Shown: in pieces, positions 1 to 4,970 of the stretch
Numbering within the stretch: the first letter of the stretch is position 1
How the letters are laid out: each line of letters starts with the position of its first letter
Assembly: GCA_964425655.1 (NCBI GenBank)
Contig: CAYRMU010000041.1
Coordinates: forward strand, 1-6,784
Direction of reading: 5' to 3'
DNA length: 6,784 bases
DNA from: OLB19 sp964425655
Lineage (GTDB): Bacteria; Patescibacteriota; Minisyncoccia; Phycocordibacterales; UBA918
The notes under the pieces: generated by a model
Seen by the model: the letters and a program-made list of their open reading frames with translations, nothing else
Told to the model about the DNA's origin: nothing
Database searches by the model: none
Made by a program: the position numbers and the translations under genes

Positions 1-186
1 GTAATTATTTTCGTTGAAAATACCGTCAACTCCCCCGCTCTCAAAAGCTTTAAGGTCGGCCAGGGCGTACTTGAGTGCGTGCTTGTAGCCTGCAAAATCT
101 GAAAAACCTAAAAGTGGAGGAAAGTGAAGTGCACCAATGATGACGTCCTTGTCTTTTTTGAAGATTTTTTTAAGGGGTATATGCAT
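1..186 (-). CDS. BtpA/SgcQ-family TIM-barrel protein, N-terminal part (runs off left edge)
   Basis: This is a partial reading frame of 62 codons, open from an ATG at 186 to the window edge. The start of the protein, with VIIGALHFPPLLG at residues 15-27 and a GGVDGIFNEN block at about 51-60, matches the N-terminal pattern of the BtpA/SgcQ family (hydrophobic-IG-H-x-PPLPG, then GGVDGxxxEN). These are predicted phosphate-binding TIM barrels; BtpA itself is known from photosystem I biogenesis in cyanobacteria, and most bacterial members have no settled function. About a dozen residues before VIIG is normal for the family, which supports this start, although no good Shine-Dalgarno site precedes it. 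The gene lies just after the trpD terminator, so it is probably a separate transcription unit or fed by read-through. The C-terminal three quarters are outside the window. Confidence 0.72.
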   Translation of the reverse strand, partial: MHIPLKKIFKKDKDVIIGALHFPPLLGFSDFAGYKHALKYALADLKAFESGGVDGIFNENNY

Positions 187-190
187 AAAA

Positions 191-227
191 TATAAATAAA
201 AAGTGATATGCAAACAGCATACCACTT
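191..227 (-). terminator. Rho-independent terminator after the trpD-like gene
   Basis: On the minus strand an 11-bp stem (217-227 with 201-211, one G-U pair) closes a 5-nt loop. It is followed by the T-rich run TTTATTTATA at 200-191. It starts 23 nt after the trpD-like stop codon and separates that gene from the BtpA-family gene. Confidence 0.85.
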
Positions 228-250
228 GGAAATAATAGCGTCACGTCACT

Positions 251-1414
251 TTACGATGTACGAGGCGCGAGTGCGCGAACATTGTTCACGACGTTGGGAA
301 CAGTACCAGAATCAAGCATGTCACGAACTTCCTTGTAAGCCGTTTCTGGCGACAAGAAATAGTCGAGGGAGAGCATGTGCAACAGTGCAGCATTCGCGAG
401 CACCATGTCACGAGCAGCTCCTGTTTCCTCTCCATGGAGGATGCGGGTAGAAAACTCACCCTTACTCATCCCGTTTGGTGGACTGATTGATGCTGGAGAA
501 GCAAATGGAAGTCCAAACGAACGGGCATCCAGGTCGCATTTGACGACATCGTCACCATTAAGGAGATAAATGTCGTTCCCTCCAACACAGGTCGAAAGCT
601 CATCGAATCCACTATTCGAGGAAGGTTTAATTTTCCCCCGAACAACGTAGACTTTTTCCATCTTGGTAACACCTTTGTTGTTCATGATACGGTAGGCATC
701 AGCGACAACTTTCGGGTGTACGAGATGGTTCACGCCGATAACACGACGTCGCAGAATTGACGGATGTGTCGGATTTGTAATTGGACCAACGAGGTCGTTC
801 ACATGCGGCACCATTGCGTAGCGGTGCGTTTGCAGGTGAATTAGCTTGAAGTTGGTATCAAGTGCTTCGCTGTACGCAAAGCCGTAGTGCTCGACGGCAT
901 ACTCGATTTGTGCGCGTGTCATATACGGATTGATACCACACAGCTCAATAAAGTCAGAGCTGCCATGGCGACCGCCGTCAGCGTTTGCTGGAGATCCGTG
1001 CTTACACATCGGGATACCCATACTCGCAGCAATGAGCGCCGCAAGAGTTGAAACGTTTGCGGTGACAACCAGGTCGCCGCCCATGCCACAGTTGTCCATT
1101 GTGAGTGGCACGTTTGGTCGAATGAAGCCGGATGGAGATTTCGCAATGTCTTCCTCAAAAATTGCAGCGCAAAGCCCCGCAATCTGTTCGGCTGCTGACA
1201 GTGGAGTCGTTTTTCCATCACCTACATGGTTATACGTCGCTTTGTTGTGCATTGCAGACAGTACCGCAACCGCCTGATAGCGCTTCTTGGAACGCGCATG
1301 TTTTCTGCAGGCTTTTACAGCCATTACTCCAAGCTCGTAAGCTTCGTCATACCACAGAGGAATATTCTGATACAGCTTTTGTTTCAGAATCTCTTTTACA
1401 ACGACATCTTTCAT
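251..1414 (-). CDS. trpD: Anthranilate phosphoribosyltransferase family protein (TrpD-like, divergent acceptor site)
   Basis: TrpD transfers phosphoribosyl from PRPP to anthranilate in tryptophan synthesis in the cytosol. The family fold is clear in this 387-aa product. The PRPP loop GMGGD is at 110-114 (usually GTGGD), NVST at 120-123, KHGS at 138-141 (usually KHGN), GSSD at 151-154, GPITNP at 210-215, and the metal-binding pair D271-E272 in SGFDELS. The N-terminal helical domain is longer than usual, since typical TrpD has about 340 residues. By eye, the conserved arginine before GPxTNP that contacts anthranilate is Pro203, and the KHGN asparagine is Ser141. PRPP use is therefore likely, while the acceptor is less certain. 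The start at 1414 is chosen because AAGGGAG (1429-1423) sits 8 nt upstream; an ATG at 1438 lies upstream of that site and would place it inside the gene. A Trp-codon attenuator precedes the gene, which supports a tryptophan role. It is probably monocistronic. The symbol denotes family membership, not proven activity. Confidence 0.85.
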   Translation of the reverse strand: MKDVVVKEILKQKLYQNIPLWYDEAYELGVMAVKACRKHARSKKRYQAVAVLSAMHNKATYNHVGDGKTTPLSAAEQIAGLCAAIFEEDIAKSPSGFIRPNVPLTMDNCGMGGDLVVTANVSTLAALIAASMGIPMCKHGSPANADGGRHGSSDFIELCGINPYMTRAQIEYAVEHYGFAYSEALDTNFKLIHLQTHRYAMVPHVNDLVGPITNPTHPSILRRRVIGVNHLVHPKVVADAYRIMNNKGVTKMEKVYVVRGKIKPSSNSGFDELSTCVGGNDIYLLNGDDVVKCDLDARSFGLPFASPASISPPNGMSKGEFSTRILHGEETGAARDMVLANAALLHMLSLDYFLSPETAYKEVRDMLDSGTVPNVVNNVRALAPRTS

Positions 1415-1443
1415 TTGTTTCGCTCCCTTCTCTTTCAAAGAAC

Positions 1444-1466
1444 AATCGGTACCTTCCGTACCGACT
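1444..1466 (-). promoter_or_regulatory. Second hairpin in the trpD-like leader, just upstream of the RBS
   Basis: The minus-strand RNA can form a 9-bp stem (1466-1458 with 1452-1444, one G-U pair) with a GGAAG loop. The U-rich stretch UUGUUCUUUG follows it. It lies 14 nt before the Shine-Dalgarno site. It could be a back-up terminator, an RNA-stabilising hairpin or a translation-control element; the sequence does not decide between these. Confidence 0.4.
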
Positions 1467-1489
1467 ACTAGGCTTATGCGCAGTTGTCG

Positions 1490-1557
1490 AAACAGAAATC
1501 ACCAGTCGCACTGACTGGTGATTTCTGAGGAGAAATATATCTAAAAACCAGTCAGTG
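1490..1557 (-). promoter_or_regulatory. Tryptophan attenuator: antiterminator versus terminator structures
   Basis: Three RNA segments follow the leader-peptide stop codon. Segment 2 (1557-1547) and segment 3 (1519-1509) are perfectly complementary over 11 bp and form the antiterminator. Segment 3 is also part of a perfect 15-bp hairpin with segment 4 (1527-1513 with 1507-1493, 5-nt loop), followed by UUU; this is the terminator. The two structures share segment 3, so only one can form. Segment 2 begins directly after the leader stop codon. A ribosome that finishes the leader would cover it and permit termination, whereas a ribosome stalled at the first Trp codons leaves it free to pair with segment 3. 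A 5-bp match to segment 2 inside the peptide-coding part (CCAGT, 1603-1599, extendable by two pairs across a one-base bulge) could act as segment 1. The U-tract is short for an intrinsic terminator. Confidence 0.9.
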
Positions 1558-1611
1558 TTAACGCCACTGCCACCACCATGTGTTTGTGTTGCTTGTGAAC
1601 TGGGTCTTCAT
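1558..1611 (-). CDS. trpL: Trp leader peptide MKTQFTSNTNTWWWQWR (17 aa)
   Basis: This short reading frame encodes 17 residues, four of them tryptophan (positions 12, 13, 14 and 16), a density not expected by chance. It lies between a strong promoter and a mutually exclusive antiterminator/terminator pair, ahead of a TrpD-family gene, which is the arrangement of a ribosome-mediated trp attenuator. Translation works as the sensor: low charged tRNA-Trp stalls the ribosome in the WWWQW run. The distance from the first two Trp codons to segment 2 (18 and 15 nt) suits stalling that leaves segment 2 free. No Shine-Dalgarno site is possible, because the ATG lies only 8 nt beyond the -10 box; the message is probably leaderless or nearly so. 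The peptide itself need have no function. Confidence 0.92.
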   Translation of the reverse strand: MKTQFTSNTNTWWWQWR

Positions 1612-1619
1612 GTATTTGC

Positions 1620-1647
1620 AGTATAGCAGCATAGAAAAATGTGTCAA
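1620..1647 (-). promoter_or_regulatory. Strong sigma70-type promoter of the trp leader/trpD-like unit
   Basis: A perfect -35 box TTGACA (1647-1642) is separated by 16 nt from a -10 box TATACT (1625-1620). Transcription should start at about 1615-1611, that is at or just before the leader-peptide ATG. The promoter lies directly downstream of the HAD gene terminator, so the trp unit is insulated from upstream transcription. No obvious TrpR-type operator overlaps it. Confidence 0.88.
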
Positions 1648-1661
1648 TCGTTAAAAAAGTC

Positions 1662-1690
1662 AAAAAAACAACCGCTATCTTACGGTTGTT
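1662..1690 (-). terminator. Rho-independent terminator after the HAD phosphatase gene
   Basis: An 8-bp stem on the minus strand (1690-1683 with 1674-1667) closes an 8-nt loop and runs into seven consecutive T residues (1668-1662). It begins one base after the HAD stop codon. Confidence 0.88.
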
Positions 1691-1691
1691 A

Positions 1692-2327
1692 CTATAGACA
1701 AATTGTATCCAGGGCGTTAATAGTTGCAATTTGCTTATGACCCTGAGCTTCTACCGGTTTGTCTTTGCAGATGTGCACTGTCTTCCATCCCCGTGACCTT
1801 GCTGCGTCTAGGTTTGTTACTGAGTCATCAAAGAACACAAATTCTTCAGGTTTTGTATCAGGAAATATTGCCTCAACAGCCGCATAGGCTGACGCGTGAG
1901 GTTTACCTCTGAAGTCAGTCTCTGCCATGCCTATGATTGACACAAACTCTTCACGTACTCCCAGTACGTCTAGTATTCGTCTGGCGAATTGTGAAGGATT
2001 GTTGGTTAGGACAATTTTTTCTCCGCTGAGCGAAATGAGGGTTGACTTCAACACACTGTATTCACTTACAACGTTTTGTGGTGAGAGGCGTACTTTCAGG
2101 TAGGTTTCGTTTACGATTTCATCAAATGAAAGACCAAATTCTTTCATGAACGCAATAGTAGAGAATTCAGTACCCCACTTTATCTTTAGCTTGTCTGTAG
2201 CAGTCCAGACATCTTCATGTGAGCATTGCATAACTTTGGAGCCCCAGTGTGAAAATATTCTGCGGAATTCAGCTAGCACTACATTGTCGTTATAAAGTGT
2301 ACCGTCGTTATCAAACACATATTTCAT
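1692..2327 (-). CDS. HAD-superfamily hydrolase (pyrimidine 5'-nucleotidase-like phosphatase)
   Basis: A 211-aa haloacid-dehalogenase-fold phosphatase of usual length. Motif I is FDNDGTLY (residues 5-12), with Asp6 the expected nucleophile and Asp8 the acid/base. Motif II is LTN at 107-109. Lys142 in RGKPHASAY is the motif III lysine. FFDDS (165-169), followed by Asn172, is the metal-binding motif IV. A helical cap lies between motifs I and II. FDNDGTLY and FFDDSxxN are typical of subfamily IA members related to yeast Sdt1, which dephosphorylate pyrimidine nucleotides, but the substrate cannot be read from the sequence. The start is supported by GAGGAG 8 nt upstream. The gene is divergent from the PfkB-type kinase, a possible functional pairing in sugar-phosphate or nucleoside turnover that remains speculative. 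Confidence 0.85.
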   Translation of the reverse strand: MKYVFDNDGTLYNDNVVLAEFRRIFSHWGSKVMQCSHEDVWTATDKLKIKWGTEFSTIAFMKEFGLSFDEIVNETYLKVRLSPQNVVSEYSVLKSTLISLSGEKIVLTNNPSQFARRILDVLGVREEFVSIIGMAETDFRGKPHASAYAAVEAIFPDTKPEEFVFFDDSVTNLDAARSRGWKTVHICKDKPVEAQGHKQIATINALDTICL

Positions 2328-2358
2328 TGTCCCATCTCCTCTGTCTGTGTCTTGTTAG

Positions 2359-2385
2359 ATTATACCACAAATACACTAATTTCAA
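2359..2385 (-). promoter_or_regulatory. Extended -10 promoter of the HAD gene
   Basis: On the minus strand a perfect TATAAT (2364-2359) is preceded by TGG, an extended -10 element. A TTGAAA -35-like hexamer (2385-2380) lies 15 nt upstream, slightly closer than ideal, which the extended -10 can compensate. The expected start near 2352 gives a leader of about 25 nt that contains the Shine-Dalgarno site. Confidence 0.75.
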
Positions 2386-2408
2386 TAGTTCAGTTCGTAT
2401 TTTATAAG
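2381..2408 (+). promoter_or_regulatory. Weak candidate promoter of the PfkB-type kinase gene
   Basis: A TATAAG -10-like box (2403-2408) has a poor TTCAAT -35 match (2381-2386) 16 nt upstream. Transcription would begin near 2415, about 22 nt before the chosen ATG. It overlaps the divergent HAD promoter region, so the two genes may share control. The assignment rests mainly on the -10 box. Confidence 0.4.
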
Positions 2409-2436
2409 CATTTATTTTGATGTATGATTGAGGTCT

Positions 2437-3126
2437 ATGAATGTAGCAATTGCCACATATGCGGTTGATGAGATACTTGATATTCGTACAGGTATTCGAA
2501 TAGAGCGGGATGGCGGTCCAGCACTTTGGATTAGGTCTTTTTTTGATAAAAATAACATTCCACTTAATGTCCATACGGCTGAGGTTTCTGCTGTCGTATC
2601 AATAAAAGTTACGGATAATGGAGAAACGGGCTCTTTTTTGAGTGTACCCCCTATTATGCCGCTTACAGAACAGAGCAAGACTGCAGATATTATAATGGTG
2701 TCTACGATAGCTCAGGAGTATGATTTACACGATCTAGGTGCGGCCAAAGGTATATGTGCATTAGATGTTCAAGGTTATGTGCGCTCAGGATACTTTGAAA
2801 AGCCGTATGATGAGATTAAATTTACTTGTGAAATCTTTGATATTGTCAAAATGACTGAGTCAGAATTGAATAATATTCCTGATTTAATTGTTGGTGAATT
2901 TAAACAAAAAATTTGTTTAGTCACTAGAGGAGCCGAAGGGTTTTCTCTATTTGAGCGAGGAAATGAAACAGTATTTACTGCTTCGAAAATAAATGCCAAT
3001 AATACTATTGGTGCTGGAGATACTTTTTTTGCCGCGTTTTGTCATGAGTACTGCATCACAAAAAATTCTGTCCATGCTGCTCAGTATGCCAAAATTCAGG
3101 TTGAAAATTTTTTAATGAGTAAATAA
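2437..3126 (+). CDS. PfkB/ribokinase-family carbohydrate or nucleoside kinase, compact form
   Basis: A 229-aa product with the PfkB C-terminal signature NNTIGAGDTFFAAF (188-201), in which Asp195 is the expected catalytic base and GAGD forms the anion hole. LVTRGAEGFSLF (161-172) matches the family's ATP-site strand (T-x-G-x-x-G), and ALDVQGYVR (108-116) resembles a common PfkB motif. The N-terminal GGPA (26-29) corresponds to the sugar-binding glycine pair. Most family members have about 300 residues, so this one is short, mainly in the N-terminal half; the lid and first strands are trimmed. The phosphorylated substrate is unknown. The ATG at 2437 is preferred over an in-frame TTG at 2428, since MNVAIAT begins the first strand; a GAGG at 2430-2433 is close but offers a site. 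The gene is visibly A+T-richer than TrpRS and its neighbour. It is the only plus-strand gene and converges on the gene at 3135-3707. Confidence 0.78.
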   Translation: MNVAIATYAVDEILDIRTGIRIERDGGPALWIRSFFDKNNIPLNVHTAEVSAVVSIKVTDNGETGSFLSVPPIMPLTEQSKTADIIMVSTIAQEYDLHDLGAAKGICALDVQGYVRSGYFEKPYDEIKFTCEIFDIVKMTESELNNIPDLIVGEFKQKICLVTRGAEGFSLFERGNETVFTASKINANNTIGAGDTFFAAFCHEYCITKNSVHAAQYAKIQVENFLMSK

Positions 3127-3154
3127 AATCAGCCTCACGTAAGCGGGGCTGATT
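3127..3154. terminator. Shared hairpin terminator between convergent genes
   Basis: A 10-bp stem (3127-3136 with 3145-3154, one wobble pair) with an 8-nt loop lies right after the kinase stop codon. In the minus direction the hairpin starts inside the last codons of the opposite gene, contains its stop codon and is followed by TTATTT, a fair terminator. In the plus direction the tail TCGTTAAAAT is poor, so termination there is less certain. Confidence 0.7.
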
Positions 3155-3707
3155 CGTTAAAATATAGTTCTGCACCAAAAGGAAATAAATGCTTTTTGGG
3201 GTCAATGTAAGACCTTAACACTTCAGGATGTGAGAAGAGTAATTCACCACAGTCCCAATACACCTGGAAAAGTTTCATGAAGAAAGTGTGTGATACTGCC
3301 AGTGTTTGGGACTGGTTTATAGCAATATCACTCACTCGTTTTACCCTAAGTTGTAGTGAGTCGCGGCGCTCCGATAGCCGATCATCAATAAATCCCTGGA
3401 CGAATGCTTTTCTTACAGCGTTACTTTTTTCGCTCTTGAACACAGACTCACTACAGTAGTCATCAAGATTGAAGGCTATTTCGTTTAGGTCGCGGTTGGG
3501 AACCAAACGTGGTGCGTTAGTTCTGTCAATGCAATCTACAGCACGAAAAAGTGTCGAGTGGTACGTGACGCGGCCCATGCAATCAATGCTCTTTGGAGCA
3601 ATACTTGGTGGGTCTACCTTTTGTAGAAGCAGCCGACACACATATTGATACCTGTTTTCAGATTCATCTCCATACGGGTTGTACGGAGCAATTTTTTTCA
3701 TAAGCAT
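3135..3707 (-). CDS. Histidine-phosphatase-like protein lacking the RHG motif
   Basis: A 190-aa product whose order of motifs resembles the phosphoglycerate-mutase/histidine-phosphatase superfamily. TYHSTLFRAVDC (48-59) recalls the 'Y-S-S-P-L-x-R-A' segment with Arg55. DLNEIAFN (73-80) recalls 'L-x-E-I-x-F-G'. RRDSLQLRVKRV (114-125) recalls 'GES-x-x-x-x-x-R'. LAVSHTFFMKLF (136-147) recalls 'V-S-H-G', with His140. The N-terminus has no Arg-His-Gly motif, so the phosphohistidine nucleophile is absent and VSHG is VSHT. It may be a non-catalytic relative or may only resemble the family; this is a by-eye judgement. The start at 3707 is supported by AGGAG 8 nt upstream, while the second ATG two codons later is too far. 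It converges with the PfkB-type kinase. No signal peptide or membrane segment is visible. Confidence 0.6.
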   Translation of the reverse strand: MLMKKIAPYNPYGDESENRYQYVCRLLLQKVDPPSIAPKSIDCMGRVTYHSTLFRAVDCIDRTNAPRLVPNRDLNEIAFNLDDYCSESVFKSEKSNAVRKAFVQGFIDDRLSERRDSLQLRVKRVSDIAINQSQTLAVSHTFFMKLFQVYWDCGELLFSHPEVLRSYIDPKKHLFPFGAELYFNESAPLT

Positions 3708-3727
3708 ATGAGGAACTCCTGTGAATC

Positions 3728-3747
3728 TAGCTGTATAGTATATATAA
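3728..3747 (-). promoter_or_regulatory. A+T-rich candidate -10 region of the histidine-phosphatase-like gene
   Basis: The minus strand reads TATATATACTATACAG here and offers TATACT and TATACA as -10 candidates. A TTGTGA -35-like hexamer lies within the preceding terminator stem, but its spacing to these boxes (14 and 19 nt) is not ideal. The position fits a start 25-35 nt before the ATG at 3707. Confidence 0.35.
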
Positions 3748-3777
3748 AAAGCGATATCACAAGGGTGATATCGCTTT
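3741..3777 (-). terminator. Strong terminator of the trpS/chorismate-mutase-methyltransferase operon
   Basis: A perfect 13-bp stem (3777-3765 with 3760-3748) closes a 4-nt loop CCTT and ends in TTTATATA on the minus strand, 14 nt after the operon's last stop codon. It separates the operon from the next minus-strand gene. Confidence 0.85.
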
Positions 3778-3791
3778 GCTAATTCAAGAAC

Positions 3792-4955
3792 TCATTCTTT
3801 AATGCCGGATACCAAATAGTAAGCACCGGCGCCGCTATACTCGACTGCTCGTTCCAGTCGTTCAAGGACGGGATTGAGTGCGGGGTTTTGCAGCAGCACG
3901 CGGGGCATAACTGAAGCGAGTGTGGGGTGTGTGCGGTAAAAGTGTATCCGCAAGGGTGCCCCTACCATCGTCTCAATCTCGCTCCAGGTATACGCTCGGG
4001 CGTAAATCAAGTACTCATCACCAGGGATTGTCTCTCCGTCCTCGGTAACCGAAGTCGGTACAAACAACTGCAAGCAGTTCTCGTCTGTATTGATGCGGGC
4101 GTTGAGACCTGAATCAAGAGGGATGTACCCCGGTGTGTACATGAGTGCGTCTGCATTATAGAACGACAGAACAAACGCGCCATCTGGCTTGAGTACTCTA
4201 CCAATTTCATGCAATACACCACGGAGGTTATGCATGTCGCTAGCAGTACCAAGCCCCATGACAATCATATCAACACTGTTGTCGTCTTCGGGAATGCCAA
4301 AGTCGAGGTCGTGTTGAATGAACTGCATGTTATGGTTTACGAAACCCTTCTCCTCACAACGGCGCCAAGACTCGTCAATCATGTCTTGGCTAAGGTCGTA
4401 CCCTGTCACCGAGTCAAAATGAGGTGAAAGGAGACGGGCAATCCGGCCAGCTGCACAGCCTAGATCAAGTGCTTTGCCACGCAGGTGTGCACCAAGCGCC
4501 GCAACGCGTCCAAGGATGTGGTCGTTCTCGTAGTCTACGTACAGTCGCGTAGCTGGTGCGGTGTTGCCTCCAGAGCTCGTGTATTTACGAGCAACGGCAC
4601 GCGTGAGTCGGACCAGATTCTGCTTGAGAGCAGCATACCGATCGTTTCCTGCGGTAGGCAGAATCTTTGCCGTGCCGGATTGCATAGCATCCACCTGCAC
4701 TTTGCATGATTCACCGATGAGCATATGCTCAATCGTGCGAGCAAAGTCGGGACTCAACCCGATTTCCTCAGCCAGCATACCGGCTTCATAGATGCGCTTA
4801 GACTCTATATCTCCACGCACTATTTTCTCACCGGTTTGTTGTTTGAATCGTACTACGTCGCGAGCGACTCGCATGCGTTCAGCAATCAAACGAAAAATTT
4901 CTTCGTCGATAGCATGAAGACGTGTGCCGCTGGTTGTCAGGTCAGGAACGGGCAT
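3792..4955 (-). CDS. Fusion protein: AroQ-type chorismate mutase domain + class I SAM-dependent methyltransferase
   Basis: This 387-aa protein joins two domains. Residues about 8-92 are an all-helical AroQ chorismate mutase-like domain (chorismate to prephenate), with AIDEEIFRLIAERM, VVRFK and an IGES...Q ending. Compared by eye with E. coli AroQ, Arg27, Lys38, Glu51, Ser83 and Gln87 match active-site residues, but three others do not: Gly10, Arg47 and Ile50 stand where Arg, Asp and Arg are usual. After a linker (about 93-135), residues about 136-265 form a Methyltransf_11-type Rossmann domain. It has the SAM motif I LDLGCAAGR (163-171), the acidic end of strand 2 in VTGYD (183-187), NSVDMIVMGLGT (226-237) as motif IV, and the post-motif VLKPDGAFVLSF (254-265). 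The C-terminal portion probably selects the substrate. The gene starts 15 nt after the trpS stop, with AAGGAGA 6 nt before its ATG, so the two are co-transcribed. The methyl acceptor is unknown. Confidence 0.82.
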   Translation of the reverse strand: MPVPDLTTSGTRLHAIDEEIFRLIAERMRVARDVVRFKQQTGEKIVRGDIESKRIYEAGMLAEEIGLSPDFARTIEHMLIGESCKVQVDAMQSGTAKILPTAGNDRYAALKQNLVRLTRAVARKYTSSGGNTAPATRLYVDYENDHILGRVAALGAHLRGKALDLGCAAGRIARLLSPHFDSVTGYDLSQDMIDESWRRCEEKGFVNHNMQFIQHDLDFGIPEDDNSVDMIVMGLGTASDMHNLRGVLHEIGRVLKPDGAFVLSFYNADALMYTPGYIPLDSGLNARINTDENCLQLFVPTSVTEDGETIPGDEYLIYARAYTWSEIETMVGAPLRIHFYRTHPTLASVMPRVLLQNPALNPVLERLERAVEYSGAGAYYLVSGIKE

Positions 4956-4970
4956 GATGTATCTCCTTCG

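Noticed and set aside
208..450. Plus-strand reading frames opposite trpD-like and trpS genes
   Set aside because: They are antisense shadows of well-supported genes, without ribosome binding sites or recognisable motifs.
1415..1438. Upstream ATG of the trpD-like gene, eight codons earlier
   Set aside because: The Shine-Dalgarno site AAGGGAG would lie inside the gene and no site precedes this ATG; the ATG at 1414 is correctly spaced.
1441..1560. T-box riboswitch as an explanation for the trp leader
   Set aside because: No T-box consensus or specifier stem is seen, while a Trp-rich leader peptide with classical alternative hairpins explains the region.
1541..1729. 62-aa minus-strand reading frame overlapping the trp leader
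   Set aside because: It crosses the HAD terminator, the trp promoter and the leader peptide in another frame, and shows no coding features.
2428..2436. TTG start three codons upstream for the PfkB-type kinase
   Set aside because: No ribosome binding site precedes it, and the ATG at 2437 begins the conserved first strand.
3748..3777. Long perfect palindrome as a recombination or attachment site
   Set aside because: It sits just after a stop codon and leads into a T-rich run, so it is best read as a terminator; no flanking repeats or integrase are present.
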